Assembly (NCBI GenBank): GCA_028752905.1
Contig: JAQNBH010000156.1
Coordinates: 186,001 to 250,000 of the forward strand
Length of the DNA stretch: 64,000 nucleotides
Reading direction: 5' to 3'
DNA from: Cladorhizidae sp. MBARI D1340-BT2
Taxonomy: Eukaryota > Porifera > Demospongiae > Poecilosclerida > Cladorhizidae
Both the position numbers and the translations under genes were made by a program. Below, one piece after another: positions 36,869-50,156 of the stretch. The number at the start of each line of letters is the position of its first letter. The first letter of the stretch is position 1. Below the pieces are notes generated by a model, which was not told where the DNA came from, did not search any database, and saw only the letters and a program-made list of their open reading frames with translations.

Positions 36869-37776
36869 AGAGTACAATTCATAACTGCCCTAATTAACAA
36901 GACCAAAGTCCCAGATTTTGTCAACTGATAGAGAAGGCCCTTATCTGCAACATGTCAACAGATTATCAATAAATGTAGTGGTTTTTCACTGGCAGGCCAC
37001 CGCTTTGGCAACTGGAAAACGCCAGGAAAGATCGCAAACCTTACCACTTCAAATCACCATAACTTGCTAATACTTAGAGTACTCAAAATTTTGGCACGTA
37101 CAAAAGACAGATAATTAGAAGGGCTATCCGGTGATATAAAAATTATCTTTTTGGGGTAAAGTGTAGAAAAGTTATGAGCTTTACGGCAAAATAACAAGAT
37201 TTTTGGGGGGAAAATGAGAAACATATAGACCAAATTAGGGCAAATATCAAGATAGAGAACACATAATGAAACCTATCATTCGAATCATATCAAGTCCATT
37301 ACAGTGAAGTGTGCAGAATATTATGGATGTTTGATATCAACAGAGAGCACAGGGAGAGACCTATCTTAATAGCTGTATATCAAGTTTATACAGTGAAGTG
37401 TGGAGAATCTATGAAGCTAACCTGTTTAGCATCAAGATAGAGAACACATAGAGAAACCTATCTTGTGATTCTATGTATGCAGAATATACGGATGTTTGGT
37501 ATCAAGAGAGAGAACAGAGAGAGGCCTACCTTTAGAGCTATATATCAAGTCTATTCAGTGAAGTGTGGAGAATCTATGAAGCTAACATGTTTAGCTCAAG
37601 ATAGAGAACACTGAGAGATACCTATCTTGCAAGTCCATTACAGTGAAGTGTGCAGAATATATGGATGTTTGGTATCAAGAGAGAGCACTTAGAGAGTCCT
37701 ATCTTAATAGCTATACATCAAGTCTATTCAGTGAAGTGTGGATAATCTACGAAGCTAACATGTTTAGCATCAAGTA
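36869..37776 (+). repeat. Monomer 43, long (908 bp)
   Basis: Code CGCTGG without dT, with attatc plus T5G4 as at 33239. Confidence 0.93.
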
Positions 37777-38684
37777 AGAGTACAATTCATAACTGCCCTA
37801 ATTAACAAGACCAAAGTCCCAGATTTTGTCAACTGATAGAGAAGGCCCTTATCTGCAACATGTCAACAGATTATCAATAAATGTAGTGGTTTTTCACTGG
37901 CAGGCCACCGCTTTGGCAACTGGAAAACGCCAGGAAAGATCGCAAACCTTACCACTTCAAATCACCATAACTTGCTAATACTTAGAGTACTCAAAATTTT
38001 GGCACGTACAAAAGACAGATAATTAGAAGGGCTATCCGGTGATATAAAAATTATCTTTTTTGGGTAAAGTGTAGAAAAGTTATGAGCATTACGGCAAAAT
38101 AACAAGATTTTTTGGGGGAAAATGAGAAACATATAGACCAAATTAGGGCAAATATCAAGATAGAGAACACATAATGAAACCTATCATTCGAATCATATCA
38201 AGTCCATTACAGTGAAGTGTGCAGAATATTATGGATGTTTGATATCAACAGAGAGCACAGGGAGAGACCTATCTTAATAGCTGTATATCAAGTTTATACA
38301 GTGAAGTGTGGAGAATCTATGAAGCTAACCTGTTTAGCATCAAGATAGAGAACACATAGAGAAACCTATCTTGTGATTCTATGTATGCAGAATATACGGA
38401 TGTTTGGTATCAAGAGAGAGAACAGAGAGAGGCCTACCTTTAGAGCTATATATCAAGTCTATTCAGTAAAGTGTGGAGAATCTATGAAGCTAACATGTTT
38501 AGCTCAAGATAGAGAACACTGAGAGATACCTATCTTGCAAGTCCATTACAGTGAAGTGTGCAGAATATATGGATGTTTGGTATCAAGAGAGAGCACTTAG
38601 AGAGTCCTATCTTAATAGCTATACATCAAGTCTATTCAGTGAAGTGTGGATAATCTACGAAGCTAACATGTTTAGCATCAAGTA
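37777..38684 (+). repeat. Monomer 44, long (908 bp)
   Basis: Code CGCTGG without dT, tract T6G5A4. Private changes are gagcatta for gagcttta near 38088 and g to a at 38468. Confidence 0.93.
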
Positions 38685-39592
38685 AGAGTACAATTCATAA
38701 CTGCCCTAATTAACAAGACCAAAGTCCCAGATTTTGTCAACTGATAGAGAAGGCCCTTATCTGCAACATGTCAACAGATTATCAATAAATGTAGTGGTTT
38801 TTCACTGGCAGGCCACCGCTTTGGCAACTGGAAAACGCCAGGAAAGATCGCAAACCTTACCACTTCAAATCACCATAACTTGCTAATACTTAGAGTACTC
38901 AAAATTTTGGCACGTACAAAAGACAGATAATTAGAAGGGCTATCCGGTGATATAAAAATTATCTTTTTTGGGTAAAGTGTAGAAAAGTTATGAGCTTTAC
39001 GGCAAAATAACAAGATTTTTGGGGGGAAAATGAGAAACATATAGACCAAATTAGGGCAAATATCAAGATAGAGAACACATAATGAAACCTATCATTCGAA
39101 TCATATCAAGTCCATTACAGTGAAGTGTGCAGAATATTATGGATGTTTGATATCAACAGAGAGCACAGGGAGAGACCTATCTTAATAGCTATATATCAAG
39201 TTTATACAGTGAAGTGTGGAGAATCTATGAAGCTAACCTGTTTAGCATCAAGATAGAGAACACATAGAGAAACCTATCTTGTGATTCTATGTATGCAGAA
39301 TATACGGATGTTTGGTATCAAGAGAGAGAACAGAGAGAGGCCTACCTTTAGAGCTATATATCAAGTCTATTCAGTGAAGTGTGGAGAATCTATGAAGCTA
39401 ATATGTTTAGCTCAAGATAGAGAACACTGAGAGATACCTATCTTGCAAGTCCATTACAGTGAAGTGTGCAGAATATATGGATGTTTGGTATCAAGAGAGA
39501 GCACTTAGAGAGTCCTATCTTAATAGCTATACATCAAGTCTATTCAGTGAAGTGTGGATAATCTACGAAGCTAACATGTTTAGCATCAAGTA
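38685..39592 (+). repeat. Monomer 45, long (908 bp)
   Basis: Code CGCTGA, the only unit with this combination. Private c to t at 39402. Confidence 0.93.
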
Positions 39593-40500
39593 AGAGTACA
39601 ATTCATAACTGCCCTAATTAACAAGACCAAAGTCCCAGATTTTGTCAACTGATAGAGAAGGCCCTTATCTGCAACATGTCAACAGATTATCAATAAATGT
39701 AGTGGTTTTTCACTGGCAGGCCACCGCTTTGGCAACTGTAAAACGCCAGGAAAGATCGCAAACCTTACCACTTCAAATCATCATAACTTGCTAATACTTA
39801 GAGTACTCAAAATTTTGGCACGTACAAAAGACAGATAATTAGAAGGGCTATCCGGTGATATAAAAATGATCTTTTTGGGTTAAAGTGTAGAAAAGTTATG
39901 AGCTTTACGGCAAAATAACAAGATTTTTGGGGGGGAAATGAGAAACATATAGACCAAATTAGGGCAAATATCAAGATAGAGAACACATAATGAAACCTAT
40001 CATTCGAATCATATCAAGTCCATTACAGTGAAGTTTGCAGAATATTATGGATGTTTGATATCAACAGAGAGCACAGGGAGAGACCTATCTTAATAGCTAT
40101 ATATCAAGTTTATACAGTGAAGTGTGGAGAATCTATGAAGCTAACCTGTTTAGCATCAAGATAGAGAACACATAGAGAAACCTATCTTGTGATTCTATGT
40201 ATGCAGAATATACGGATGTTTGGTATCAAGAGAGAGAACAGAGAGAGGCCTACCTTTAGAGCTATATATCAAGTCTATTCAGTGAAGTGTGGAGAATCTA
40301 TGAAGCTAACATGTTTAGCTCAAGATAGAGAACACTGAGAGATACCTATCTTGCAAGTCCATTACAGTGAAGTGTGCAGAATATATGGATGTTTGGTATC
40401 AAGAGAGAGCACTTAGAGAGTCCTATCTTAATAGCTATACATCAAGTCTATTCAGTGAAGTGTGGATAATCTACGAAGCTAACATGTTTAGCATCAAGTA
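39593..40500 (+). repeat. Monomer 46, long (908 bp)
   Basis: Code CTTGTA with gggttaaag for ggggtaaag (also at 51973 and 52881) and tract T5G7A3. Confidence 0.93.
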
Positions 40501-41408
40501 AGAGTACAATTCATAACTGCCCTAATTAACAAGACCAAAGTCCCAGATTTTGTCAACTGATAGAGAAGGCCCTTATCTGCAACATGTCAACAGATTATCA
40601 ATAAATGTAGTGGTTTTTCACTGGCAGGCCACCGCTTTGGCAACTGGAAAACGCCAGGAAAGATCGCAAACCTTACCACTTCAAATCACCATAACTTGCT
40701 AATACTTAGAGTACTCAAAATTTTGGCACGTACAAAAGACAGATAATTAGAAGGGCTATCCGGTGATATAAAAATTATCTTTTTTGGGTAAAGTGTAGAA
40801 AAGTTATGAGCTTTACGGCAAAATAACAAGATTTTTGGGGGGAAAATGAGAAACATATAGACCAAATTAGGGCAAATATCAAGATAGAGAACACATAATG
40901 AAACCTATCATTCGAATCATATCAAGTCCATTACAGTGAAGTGTGCAGAATATTATGGATGTTTGATATCAACAGAGAGCACAGGGAGAGACCTATCTTA
41001 ATAGCTGTATATCAAGTTTATACAGTGAAGTGTGGAGAATCTATGAAGCTAACCTGTTTAGCATCAAGATAGAGAACACATAGAGAAACCTATCTTGTGA
41101 TTCTATGTATGCAGAATATACGGATGTTTGGTATCAAGAGAGAGAACAGAGAGAGGCCTACCTTTAGAGCTATATATCAAGTCTATTCAGTGAAGTGTGG
41201 AGAATCTATGAAGCTAACATGTTTAGCTCAAGATAGAGAACACTGAGAGATACCTATCTTGCAAGTCCATTACAGTGAAGTGTGCAGAATATATGGATGT
41301 TTGGTATCAAGAGAGAGCACTTAGAGAGTCCTATCTTAATAGCTATACATCAAGTCTATTCAGTGAAGTGTGGATAATCTACGAAGCTAACATGTTTAGC
41401 ATCAAGTA
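40501..41408 (+). repeat. Monomer 47, long (908 bp)
   Basis: Code CGCTGG without dT; no private change noticed. Confidence 0.93.
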
Positions 41409-42315
41409 AGAGTACAATTCATAACTGCCCTAATTAACAAGACCAAAGTCCCAGATTTTGTCAACTGATAGAGAAGGCCCTTATCTGCAACATGTCAACA
41501 GATTATCAATAAATGTAGTGGTTTTTCACTGGCAGGCCACCGCTTTGGCAACTGGAAAACGCCAGGAAAGATCGCAAACCTTACCACTTCAAATCACCAT
41601 AACTTGCTAATACTTAGAGTACTCAAAATTTTGGCACGTACAAAAGACAGATAATTAGAAGGGCTATCCGGTGATATAAAATTATCTTTTTTGGGTAAAG
41701 TGTAGAAAAGTTATGAGCTTTACGGCAAAATAACAAGATTTTTTGGGGGAAAATGAGAAACATATAGACCAAATTAGGGCAAATATCAAGATAGAGAACA
41801 CATAATGAAACCTATCATTCGAATCATATCAAGTCCATTACAGTGAAGTGTGCAGAATATTATGGATGTTTGATATCAACAGAGAGCACAGGGAGAGACC
41901 TATCTTAATAGCTGTATATCAAGTTTATACAGTGAAGTGTGGAGAATCTATGAAGCTAACCTGTTTAGCATCAAGATAGAGAACACATAGAGAAACCTAT
42001 CTTGTGATTCTATGTATGCAGAATATACGGATGTTTGGTATCAAGAGAGAGAACAGAGAGAGGCCTACCTTTAGAGCTATATATCAAGTCTATTCAGTGA
42101 AGTGTGGAGAATCTATGAAGCTAACATGTTTAGCTCAAGATAGAGAACACTGAGAGATACCTATCTTGCAAGTCCATTACAGTGAAGTGTGCAGAATATA
42201 TGGATGTTTGGTATCAAGAGAGAGCACTTAGAGAGTCCTATCTTAATAGCTATACATCAAGTCTATTCAGTGAAGTGTGGATAATCTACGAAGCTAACAT
42301 GTTTAGCATCAAGTA
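41409..42315 (+). repeat. Monomer 48, long (907 bp, unique A deletion)
   Basis: Code CGCTGG. The missing base is an A in the TATAAAAA run (about 41681), the only such case. Tract T6G5A4. Confidence 0.93.
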
Positions 42316-43222
42316 AGAGTACAATTCATAACTGCCCTAATTAACAAGACCAAAGTCCCAGATTTTGTCAACTGATAGAGAAGGCCCTTATCTGCAACAT
42401 GTCAACAGATTATCAATAAATGTAGTGGTTTTTCACTGGCAGGCCACCGCTTTGGCAACTGTAAAACGCCAGGAAAGATCGCAAACCTTACCACTTCAAA
42501 TCACCATAACTTGCTAATACTTAGAGTACTCAAAATTTTGGCACGTACAAAAGACAGATAATTAGAAGGGCTATCCGGTGATATAAAAATTATCTTTTTG
42601 GGGTAAAGTGTAGAAAAGTTATGAGCTTTACGGCAAAATAACAAGATTTTTGGGGGGGAAATGAGAAACATATAGACCAAATTAGGGCAAATATCAAGAT
42701 AGAGAACACATAATGAAACCTATCATTCGAATCATATCAAGTCCATTACAGTGAAGTGTGCAGAATATTATGGATGTTTGATATCAACAGAGAGCACAGG
42801 GAGAGACCTATCTTAATAGCTGTATATCAAGTTTATACAGTGAAGTGTGGAGAATCTATGAAGCTAACCTGTTTAGCATCAAGATAGAGAACACATAGAG
42901 AAACCTATCTTGTGATTCTATGTATGCAGAATATACGGATGTTTGGTATCAAGAGAGAGAACAGAGAGAGGCCTACCTTTAGAGCTATATATCAAGTCTA
43001 TTCAGTGAAGTGTGGAGAATCTATGAAGCTAACATGTTTAGCTCAAGATAGAGAACACTGAGAGATACCTATCTTGCAAGTCCATACAGTGAAGTGTGCA
43101 GAATATATGGATGTTTGGTATCAAGAGAGAGCACTTAGAGAGTCCTATCTTAATAGCTATACATCAAGTCTATTCAGTGAAGTGTGGATAATCTACGAAG
43201 CTAACATGTTTAGCATCAAGTA
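42316..43222 (+). repeat. Monomer 49, long (907 bp, dT)
   Basis: Code CTCTGG plus dT, a combination seen only here. It has attatc plus T5G4 and tract T5G7A3. Confidence 0.93.
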
Positions 43223-44129
43223 AGAGTACAATTCATAACTGCCCTAATTAACAAGACCAAAGTCCCAGATTTTGTCAACTGATAGAGAAGGCCCTTATCT
43301 GCAACATGTCAACAGATTATCAATAAATGTAGTGGTTTTTCACTGGCAGGCCACCGCTTTGGCAACTGTAAAACGCCAGGAAAGATCGCAAACCTTACCA
43401 CTTCAAATCATCATAACTTGCTAATACTTAGAGTACTCAAAATTTTGGCACGTACAAAAGACAGATAATTAGAAGGGCTATCCGGTGATATAAAAATGAT
43501 CTTTTTGGGGTAAAGTGTAGAAAAGTTATGAGCTTTACGGCAAAATAACAAGATTTTTGGGGGGAAAATGAGAAACATATAGACCAAATTAGGGCAAATA
43601 TCAAGATAGAGAACACATAATGAAACCTATCATTCGAATCATATCAAGTCCATTACAGTGAAGTTTGCAGAATATTATGGATGTTTGATATCAACAGAGA
43701 GCACAGGGAGAGACCTATCTTAATAGCTGTATATCAAGTTTATACAGTGAAGTGTGGAGAATCTATGAAGCTAACCTGTTTAGCATCAAGATAGAGAACA
43801 CATAGAGAAACCTATCTTGTGATTCTATGTATGCAGAATATACGGATGTTTGGTATCAAGAGAGAGAACAGAGAGAGGCCTACCTTTAGAGCTATATATC
43901 AAGTCTATTCAGTGAAGTGTGGAGAATCTATGAAGCTAACATGTTTAGCTCAAGATAGAGAACACTGAGAGATACCTATCTTGCAAGTCCATACAGTGAA
44001 GTGTGCAGAATATATGGATGTTTGGTATCAAGAGAGAGCACTTAGAGAGTCCTATCTTAATAGCTATACATCAAGTCTATTCAGTGAAGTGTGGATAATC
44101 TACGAAGCTAACATGTTTAGCATCAAGTA
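43223..44129 (+). repeat. Monomer 50, long (907 bp, dT)
   Basis: Code CTTGTG plus dT, directly upstream of the S unit at 44130. Confidence 0.93.
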
Positions 44130-44873
44130 AGAGTACAATTCATAACTGCCCTAATTAACAAGACCAAAGTCCCAGATTTTGTCAACTGATAGAGAAGGCC
44201 CTTATCTGCAACATGTCAACAGATTATCAATAAATGTAGTGGTTTTTCAATGGCAGGCCACCGCTTTGGCAACTGTAAAACGCCAGGAAAGATCGCAAAC
44301 CTAACCACTTCAAATCATCATAACTTGCTAATACTTAGAGTACTCAAAATTTTGGCACGTACAAAAGACAGATAATTAGAAGGGCTATCCGGTGATATAA
44401 AAATGATCTTTTTGGGGTAAAGTGTAGAAAAGTTATGAGCTTTACGGCAAAATAACAAGATTTTTGGGGGGAAAATGAGAAACATATAGACCAAATTAGG
44501 GCAAATATCAAGATAGAGAACACATAATGAAACCTATCATTCGAATCATATCAAGTCCATTACAGTGAAGTTTGCAGAATATTATGGATGTTTGATATCA
44601 ACAGAGAGCACAGGGAGAGACCTATCTTAATAGCTATATATCAAGTTTATACAGTGAAGTGTGGAGAATCTATGAAGCTAACCTGTTTAGCATCAAGATA
44701 GAGAACACTGAGAGATACCTATCTTGCAAGTCCATTACAGTGAAGTGTGCAGAATATATGGATGTTTGGTATCAAGAGAGAGCACTTAGAGAGTCCTATC
44801 TTAATAGCTATACATCAAGTCTATTCAGTGAAGTGTGGATAATCTACGAAGCTAACATGTTTAGCATCAAGTA
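44130..44873 (+). repeat. Monomer 51, short S form (744 bp)
   Basis: Code ATTGTA, with cctaaccac for ccttaccac (44303) and without the cacata marker of the S units at 15-26 kb. Junction at 44693-44708. It is the only unit after 26 kb with A at site 1. Confidence 0.95.
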
Positions 44874-45781
44874 AGAGTACAATTCATAACTGCCCTAATT
44901 AACAAGACCAAAGTCCCAGATTTTGTCAACTGATAGAGAAGGCCCTTATCTGCAACATGTCAACAGATTATCAATAAATGTAGTGGTTTTTCACTGGCAG
45001 GCCACCGCTTTGGCAACTGGAAAACGCCAGGAAAGATCGCAAACCTTACCACTTCAAATCACCATAACTTGCTAATACTTAGAGTACTCAAAATTTTGGC
45101 ACGTACAAAAGACAGATAATTAGAAGGGCTATCCGGTGATATAAAAATGATCTTTTTGGGGTAAAGTGTAGAAAAGTTATGAGCTTTACGGCAAAATAAC
45201 AAGATTTTTGGGGGGAAAATGAGAAACATATAGACCAAATTAGGGCAAATATCAAGATAGAGAACACATAATGAAACCTATCATTCGAATCATATCAAGT
45301 CCATTACAGTGAAGTTTGCAGAATATTATGGATGTTTGATATCAACAGAGAGCACAGGGAGAGACCTATCTTAATAGCTATATATCAAGTTTATACAGTG
45401 AAGTGTGGAGAATCTATGAAGCTAACCTGTTTAGCATCAAGATAGAGAACACATAGAGAAACCTATCTTGTGATTCTATGTATGCAGAATATACGGATGT
45501 TTGGTATCAAGAGAGAGAACAGAGAGAGGCCTACCTTTAGAGCTATATATCAAGTCTATTCAGTGAAGTGTGGAGAATCTATGAAGCTAACATGTTTAGC
45601 TCAAGATAGAGAACACTGAGAGATACCTATCTTGCAAGTCCATTACAGTGAAGTGTGCAGAATATATGGATGTTTGGTATCAAGAGAGAGCACTTAGAGA
45701 GTCCTATCTTAATAGCTATACATCAAGTCTATTCAGTGAAGTGTGGATAATCTACGAAGCTAACATGTTTAGCATCAAGTA
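44874..45781 (+). repeat. Monomer 52, long (908 bp)
   Basis: Code CGCGTA, between two S units. Confidence 0.93.
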
Positions 45782-46525
45782 AGAGTACAATTCATAACTG
45801 CCCTAATTAACAAGACCAAAGTCCCAGATTTTGTCAACTGATAGAGAAGGCCCTTATCTGCAACATGTCAACAGATTATCAATAAATGTAGTGGTTTTTC
45901 ACTGGCAGGCCACCGCTTTGGCAACTGGAAAACGCCAGGAAAGATCGCAAACCTTACCACTTCAAATCACCATAACTTGCTAATACTTAGAGTACTCAAA
46001 ATTTTGGCACGTACAAAAGACAGATAATTAGAAGGGCTATCCGGTGATATAAAAATGATCTTTTTGGGGTAAAGTGTAGAAAAGTTATGAGCTTTACGGC
46101 AAAATAACAAGATTTTTGGGGGGAAAATGAGAAACATATACACCAAATTAGGGCAAATATCAAGATAGAGAACACATAATGAAACCTATCATTCGAATCA
46201 TATCAAGTCCATTACAGTGAAGTTTGCAGAATATTATGGATGTTTGATATCAACAGAGAGCACAGGGAGAGACCTATCTTAATAGCTATATATCAAGTTT
46301 ATACAGTGAAGTGTGGAGAATCTATGAAGCTAACCTGTTTAGCATCAAGATAGAGAACACTGAGAGATACCTATCTTGCAAGTCCATTACAGTGAAGTGT
46401 GCAGAATATATGGATGTTTGGTATCAAGAGAGAGCACTTAGAGAGTCCTATCTTAATAGCTATACATCAAGTCTATTCAGTGAAGTGTGGATAATCTACG
46501 AAGCTAACATGTTTAGCATCAAGTA
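45782..46525 (+). repeat. Monomer 53, short S form (744 bp)
   Basis: Code CGCGTA, unique among S units and identical to its long neighbours, with private g to c at 46141. Junction at 46345-46360. It is the last S unit in the window. Confidence 0.95.
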
Positions 46526-47433
46526 AGAGTACAATTCATAACTGCCCTAATTAACAAGACCAAAGTCCCAGATTTTGTCAACTGATAGAGAAGGCCCTTA
46601 TCTGCAACATGTCAACAGATTATCAATAAATGTAGTGGTTTTTCACTGGCAGGCCACCGCTTTGGCAACTGGAAAACGCCAGGAAAGATCGCAAACCTTA
46701 CCACTTCAAATCACCATAACTTGCTAATACTTAGAGTACTCAAAATTTTGGCACGTACAAAAGACAGATAATTAGAAGGGCTATCCGGTGATATAAAAAT
46801 GATCTTTTTGGGGTAAAGTGTAGAAAAGTTATGAGCTTTACGGCAAAATAACAAGATTTTTGGGGGGAAAATGAGAAACATATAGACCAAATTAGGGCAA
46901 ATATCAAGATAGAGAACACATAATGAAACCTATCATTCGAATCATATCAAGTCCATTACAGTGAAGTTTGCAAAATATTATGGATGTTTGATATCAACAG
47001 AGAGCACAGGGAGAGACCTATCTTAATAGCTATATATCAAGTTTATACAGTGAAGTGTGGAGAATCTATGAAGCTAACCTGTTTAGCATCAAGATAGAGA
47101 ACACATAGAGAAACCTATCTTGTGATTCTATGTATGCAGAATATACGGATGTTTGGTATCAAGAGAGAGAACAGAGAGAGGCCTACCTTTAGAGCTATAT
47201 ATCAAGTCTATTCAGTGAAGTGTGGAGAATCTATGAAGCTAACATGTTTAGCTCAAGATAGAGAACACTGAGAGATACCTATCTTGCAAGTCCATTACAG
47301 TGAAGTGTGCAGAATATATGGATGTTTGGTATCAAGAGAGAGCACTTAGAGAGTCCTATCTTAATAGCTATACATCAAGTCTATTCAGTGAAGTGTGGAT
47401 AATCTACGAAGCTAACATGTTTAGCATCAAGTA
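46526..47433 (+). repeat. Monomer 54, long (908 bp)
   Basis: Code CGCGTA with gtttgcaaaat for gtttgcagaat (46973), first of three consecutive units with that change. Confidence 0.93.
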
Positions 47434-48341
47434 AGAGTACAATTCATAACTGCCCTAATTAACAAGACCAAAGTCCCAGATTTTGTCAACTGATAGAGAA
47501 GGCCCTTATCTGCAACATGTCAACAGATTATCAATAAATGTAGTGGTTTTTCACTGGCAGGCCACCGCTTTGGCAACTGGAAAACGCCAGGAAAGATCGC
47601 AAACCTTACCACTTCAAATCACCATAACTTGCTAATACTTAGAGTACTCAAAATTTTGGCACGTACAAAAGACATATAATTAGAAGGGCTATCCGGTGAT
47701 ATAAAAATGATCTTTTTGGGGTAAAGTGTAGAAAAGTTATGAGCTTTACGGCAAAATAACAAGATTTTTGGGGGGAAAATGAGAAACATATAGACCAAAT
47801 TAGGGCAAATATCAAGATAGAGAACACATAATGAAACCTATCATTCGAATCATATCAAGTCCATTACAGTGAAGTTTGCAAAATATTATGGATGTTTGAT
47901 ATCAACAGAGAGCACAGGGAGAGACCTATCTTAATAGCTATATATCAAGTTTATACAGTGAAGTGTGGAGAATCTATGAAGCTAACCTGTTTAGCATCAA
48001 GATAGAGAACACATAGAGAAACCTATCTTGTGATTCTATGTATGCAGAATATACGGATGTTTGGTATCAAGAGAGAGAACAGAGAGAGGCCTACCTTTAG
48101 AGCTATATATCAAGTCTATTCAGTGAAGTGTGGAGAATCTATGAAGCTAACATGTTTAGCTCAAGATAGAGAACACTGAGAGATACCTATCTTGCAAGTC
48201 CATTACAGTGAAGTGTGCAGAATATATGGATGTTTGGTATCAAGAGAGAGCACTTAGAGAGTCCTATCTTAATAGCTATACATCAAGTCTATTCAGTGAA
48301 GTGTGGATAATCTACGAAGCTAACATGTTTAGCATCAAGTA
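47434..48341 (+). repeat. Monomer 55, long (908 bp)
   Basis: Code CGCGTA with gcaaaat (47881) and private g to t at 47675. Confidence 0.93.
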
Positions 48342-49249
48342 AGAGTACAATTCATAACTGCCCTAATTAACAAGACCAAAGTCCCAGATTTTGTCAACTG
48401 ATAGAGAAGGCCCTTATCTGCAACATGTCAACAGATTATCAATAAATGTAGTGGTTTTTCACTGGCAGGCCACCGCTTTGGCAACTGGAAAACGCCAGGA
48501 AAGATCGCAAACCTTACCACTTCAAATCACCATAACTTGCTAATACTTAGAGTACTCAAAATTTTGGCACGTACAAAAGACAGATAATTAGAAGGGCTAT
48601 CCGGTGATATAAAAATGATCTTTTTGGGGTAAAGTGTAGAAAAGTTATGAGCTTTACGGCAAAATAACAAGATTTTTGGGGGGAAAATGAGAAACATATA
48701 GACCAAATTAGGGCAAATATCAAGATAGAGAACACATAATGAAACCTATCATTCGAATCATATCAAGTCCATTACAGTGAAGTTTGCAAAATATTATGGA
48801 TGTTTGATATCAACAGAGAGCACAGGGAGAGACCTATCTTAATAGCTATATATCAAGTTTATACAGTGAAGTGTGGAGAATCTATGAAGCTAACCTGTTT
48901 AGCATCAAGATAGAGAACACATAGAGAAACCTATCTTGTGATTCTATGTATGCAGAATATACGGATGTTTGGTATCAAGAGAGAGAACAGAGAGAGGCCT
49001 ACCTTTAGAGCTATATATCAAGTCTATTCAGTGAAGTGTGGAGAATCTATGAAGCTAACATGTTTAGCTCAAGATAGAGAACACTGAGAGATACCTATCT
49101 TGCAAGTCCATTACAGTGAAGTGTGCAGAATATATGGATGTTTGGTATCAAGAGAGAGCACTTAGAGAGTCCTATCTTAATAGCTATACATCAAGTCTAT
49201 TCAGTGAAGTGTGGATAATCTACGAAGCTAACATGTTTAGCATCAAGTA
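48342..49249 (+). repeat. Monomer 56, long (908 bp)
   Basis: Code CGCGTA with gcaaaat (48789), last of the triplet. Confidence 0.93.
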
Positions 49250-50156
49250 AGAGTACAATTCATAACTGCCCTAATTAACAAGACCAAAGTCCCAGATTTT
49301 GTCAACTGATAGAGAAGGCACTTATCTGCAACATGTCAACAGATTATCAATAAATGTAGTGGTTTTTCACTGGCAGGCCACCGCTTTGGCAACTGGAAAA
49401 CGCCAGGAAAGATCGCAAACCTTACCACTTCAAATCACCATAACTTGCTAATACTTAGAGTACTCAAAATTTTGGCACGTACAAAAGACAGATAATTAGA
49501 AGGGCTATCCGGTGATATAAAAATTATCTATTTTGGGTAAAGTGTAGAAAAGTTATGAGCTTTACGGCAAAATAACAAGATTTTTGGGGGGGAAATGAGA
49601 AACATATAGACCAAATTAGGGCAAATATCAAGATAGAGAACACATAATGAAACCTATCATTCGAATCATATCAAGTCCATTACAGTGAAGTGTGCAGAAT
49701 ATTATGGATGTTTGATATCAACAGAGAGCACAGGGAGAGACCTATCTTAATAGCTGTATATCAAGTTTATACAGTGAAGTGTGGAGAATCTATGAAGCTA
49801 ACCTGTTTAGCATCAAGATAGAGAACACATAGAGAAACCTATCTTGTGATTCTATGTATGCAGAATATACGGATGTTTGGTATCAAGAGAGAGAACAGAG
49901 AGAGGCCTACCTTTAGAGCTATATATCAAGTCTATTCAGTGAAGTGTGGAGAATCTATGAAGCTAACATGTTTAGCTCAAGATAGAGAACACTGAGAGAT
50001 ACCTATCTTGCAAGTCCATACAGTGAAGTGTGCAGAATATATGGATGTTTGGTATCAAGAGAGAGCACTTAGAGAGTCCTATCTTAATAGCTATACATCA
50101 AGTCTATTCAGTGAAGTGTGGATAATCTACGAAGCTAACATGTTTAGCATCAAGTA
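49250..50156 (+). repeat. Monomer 57, long (907 bp, dT)
   Basis: Code CGCTGG plus dT, tract T5G7A3. Private changes are aaggcactt (49320) and attatctatttt (49530). Confidence 0.93.

Larger units (their letters stand above)
46526..49249 (+). repeat. Local triplication of one monomer
   Basis: Three consecutive 908-bp units share gcaaaat in subrepeat A, which I found in no other unit, and otherwise carry the same code. Confidence 0.85.
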
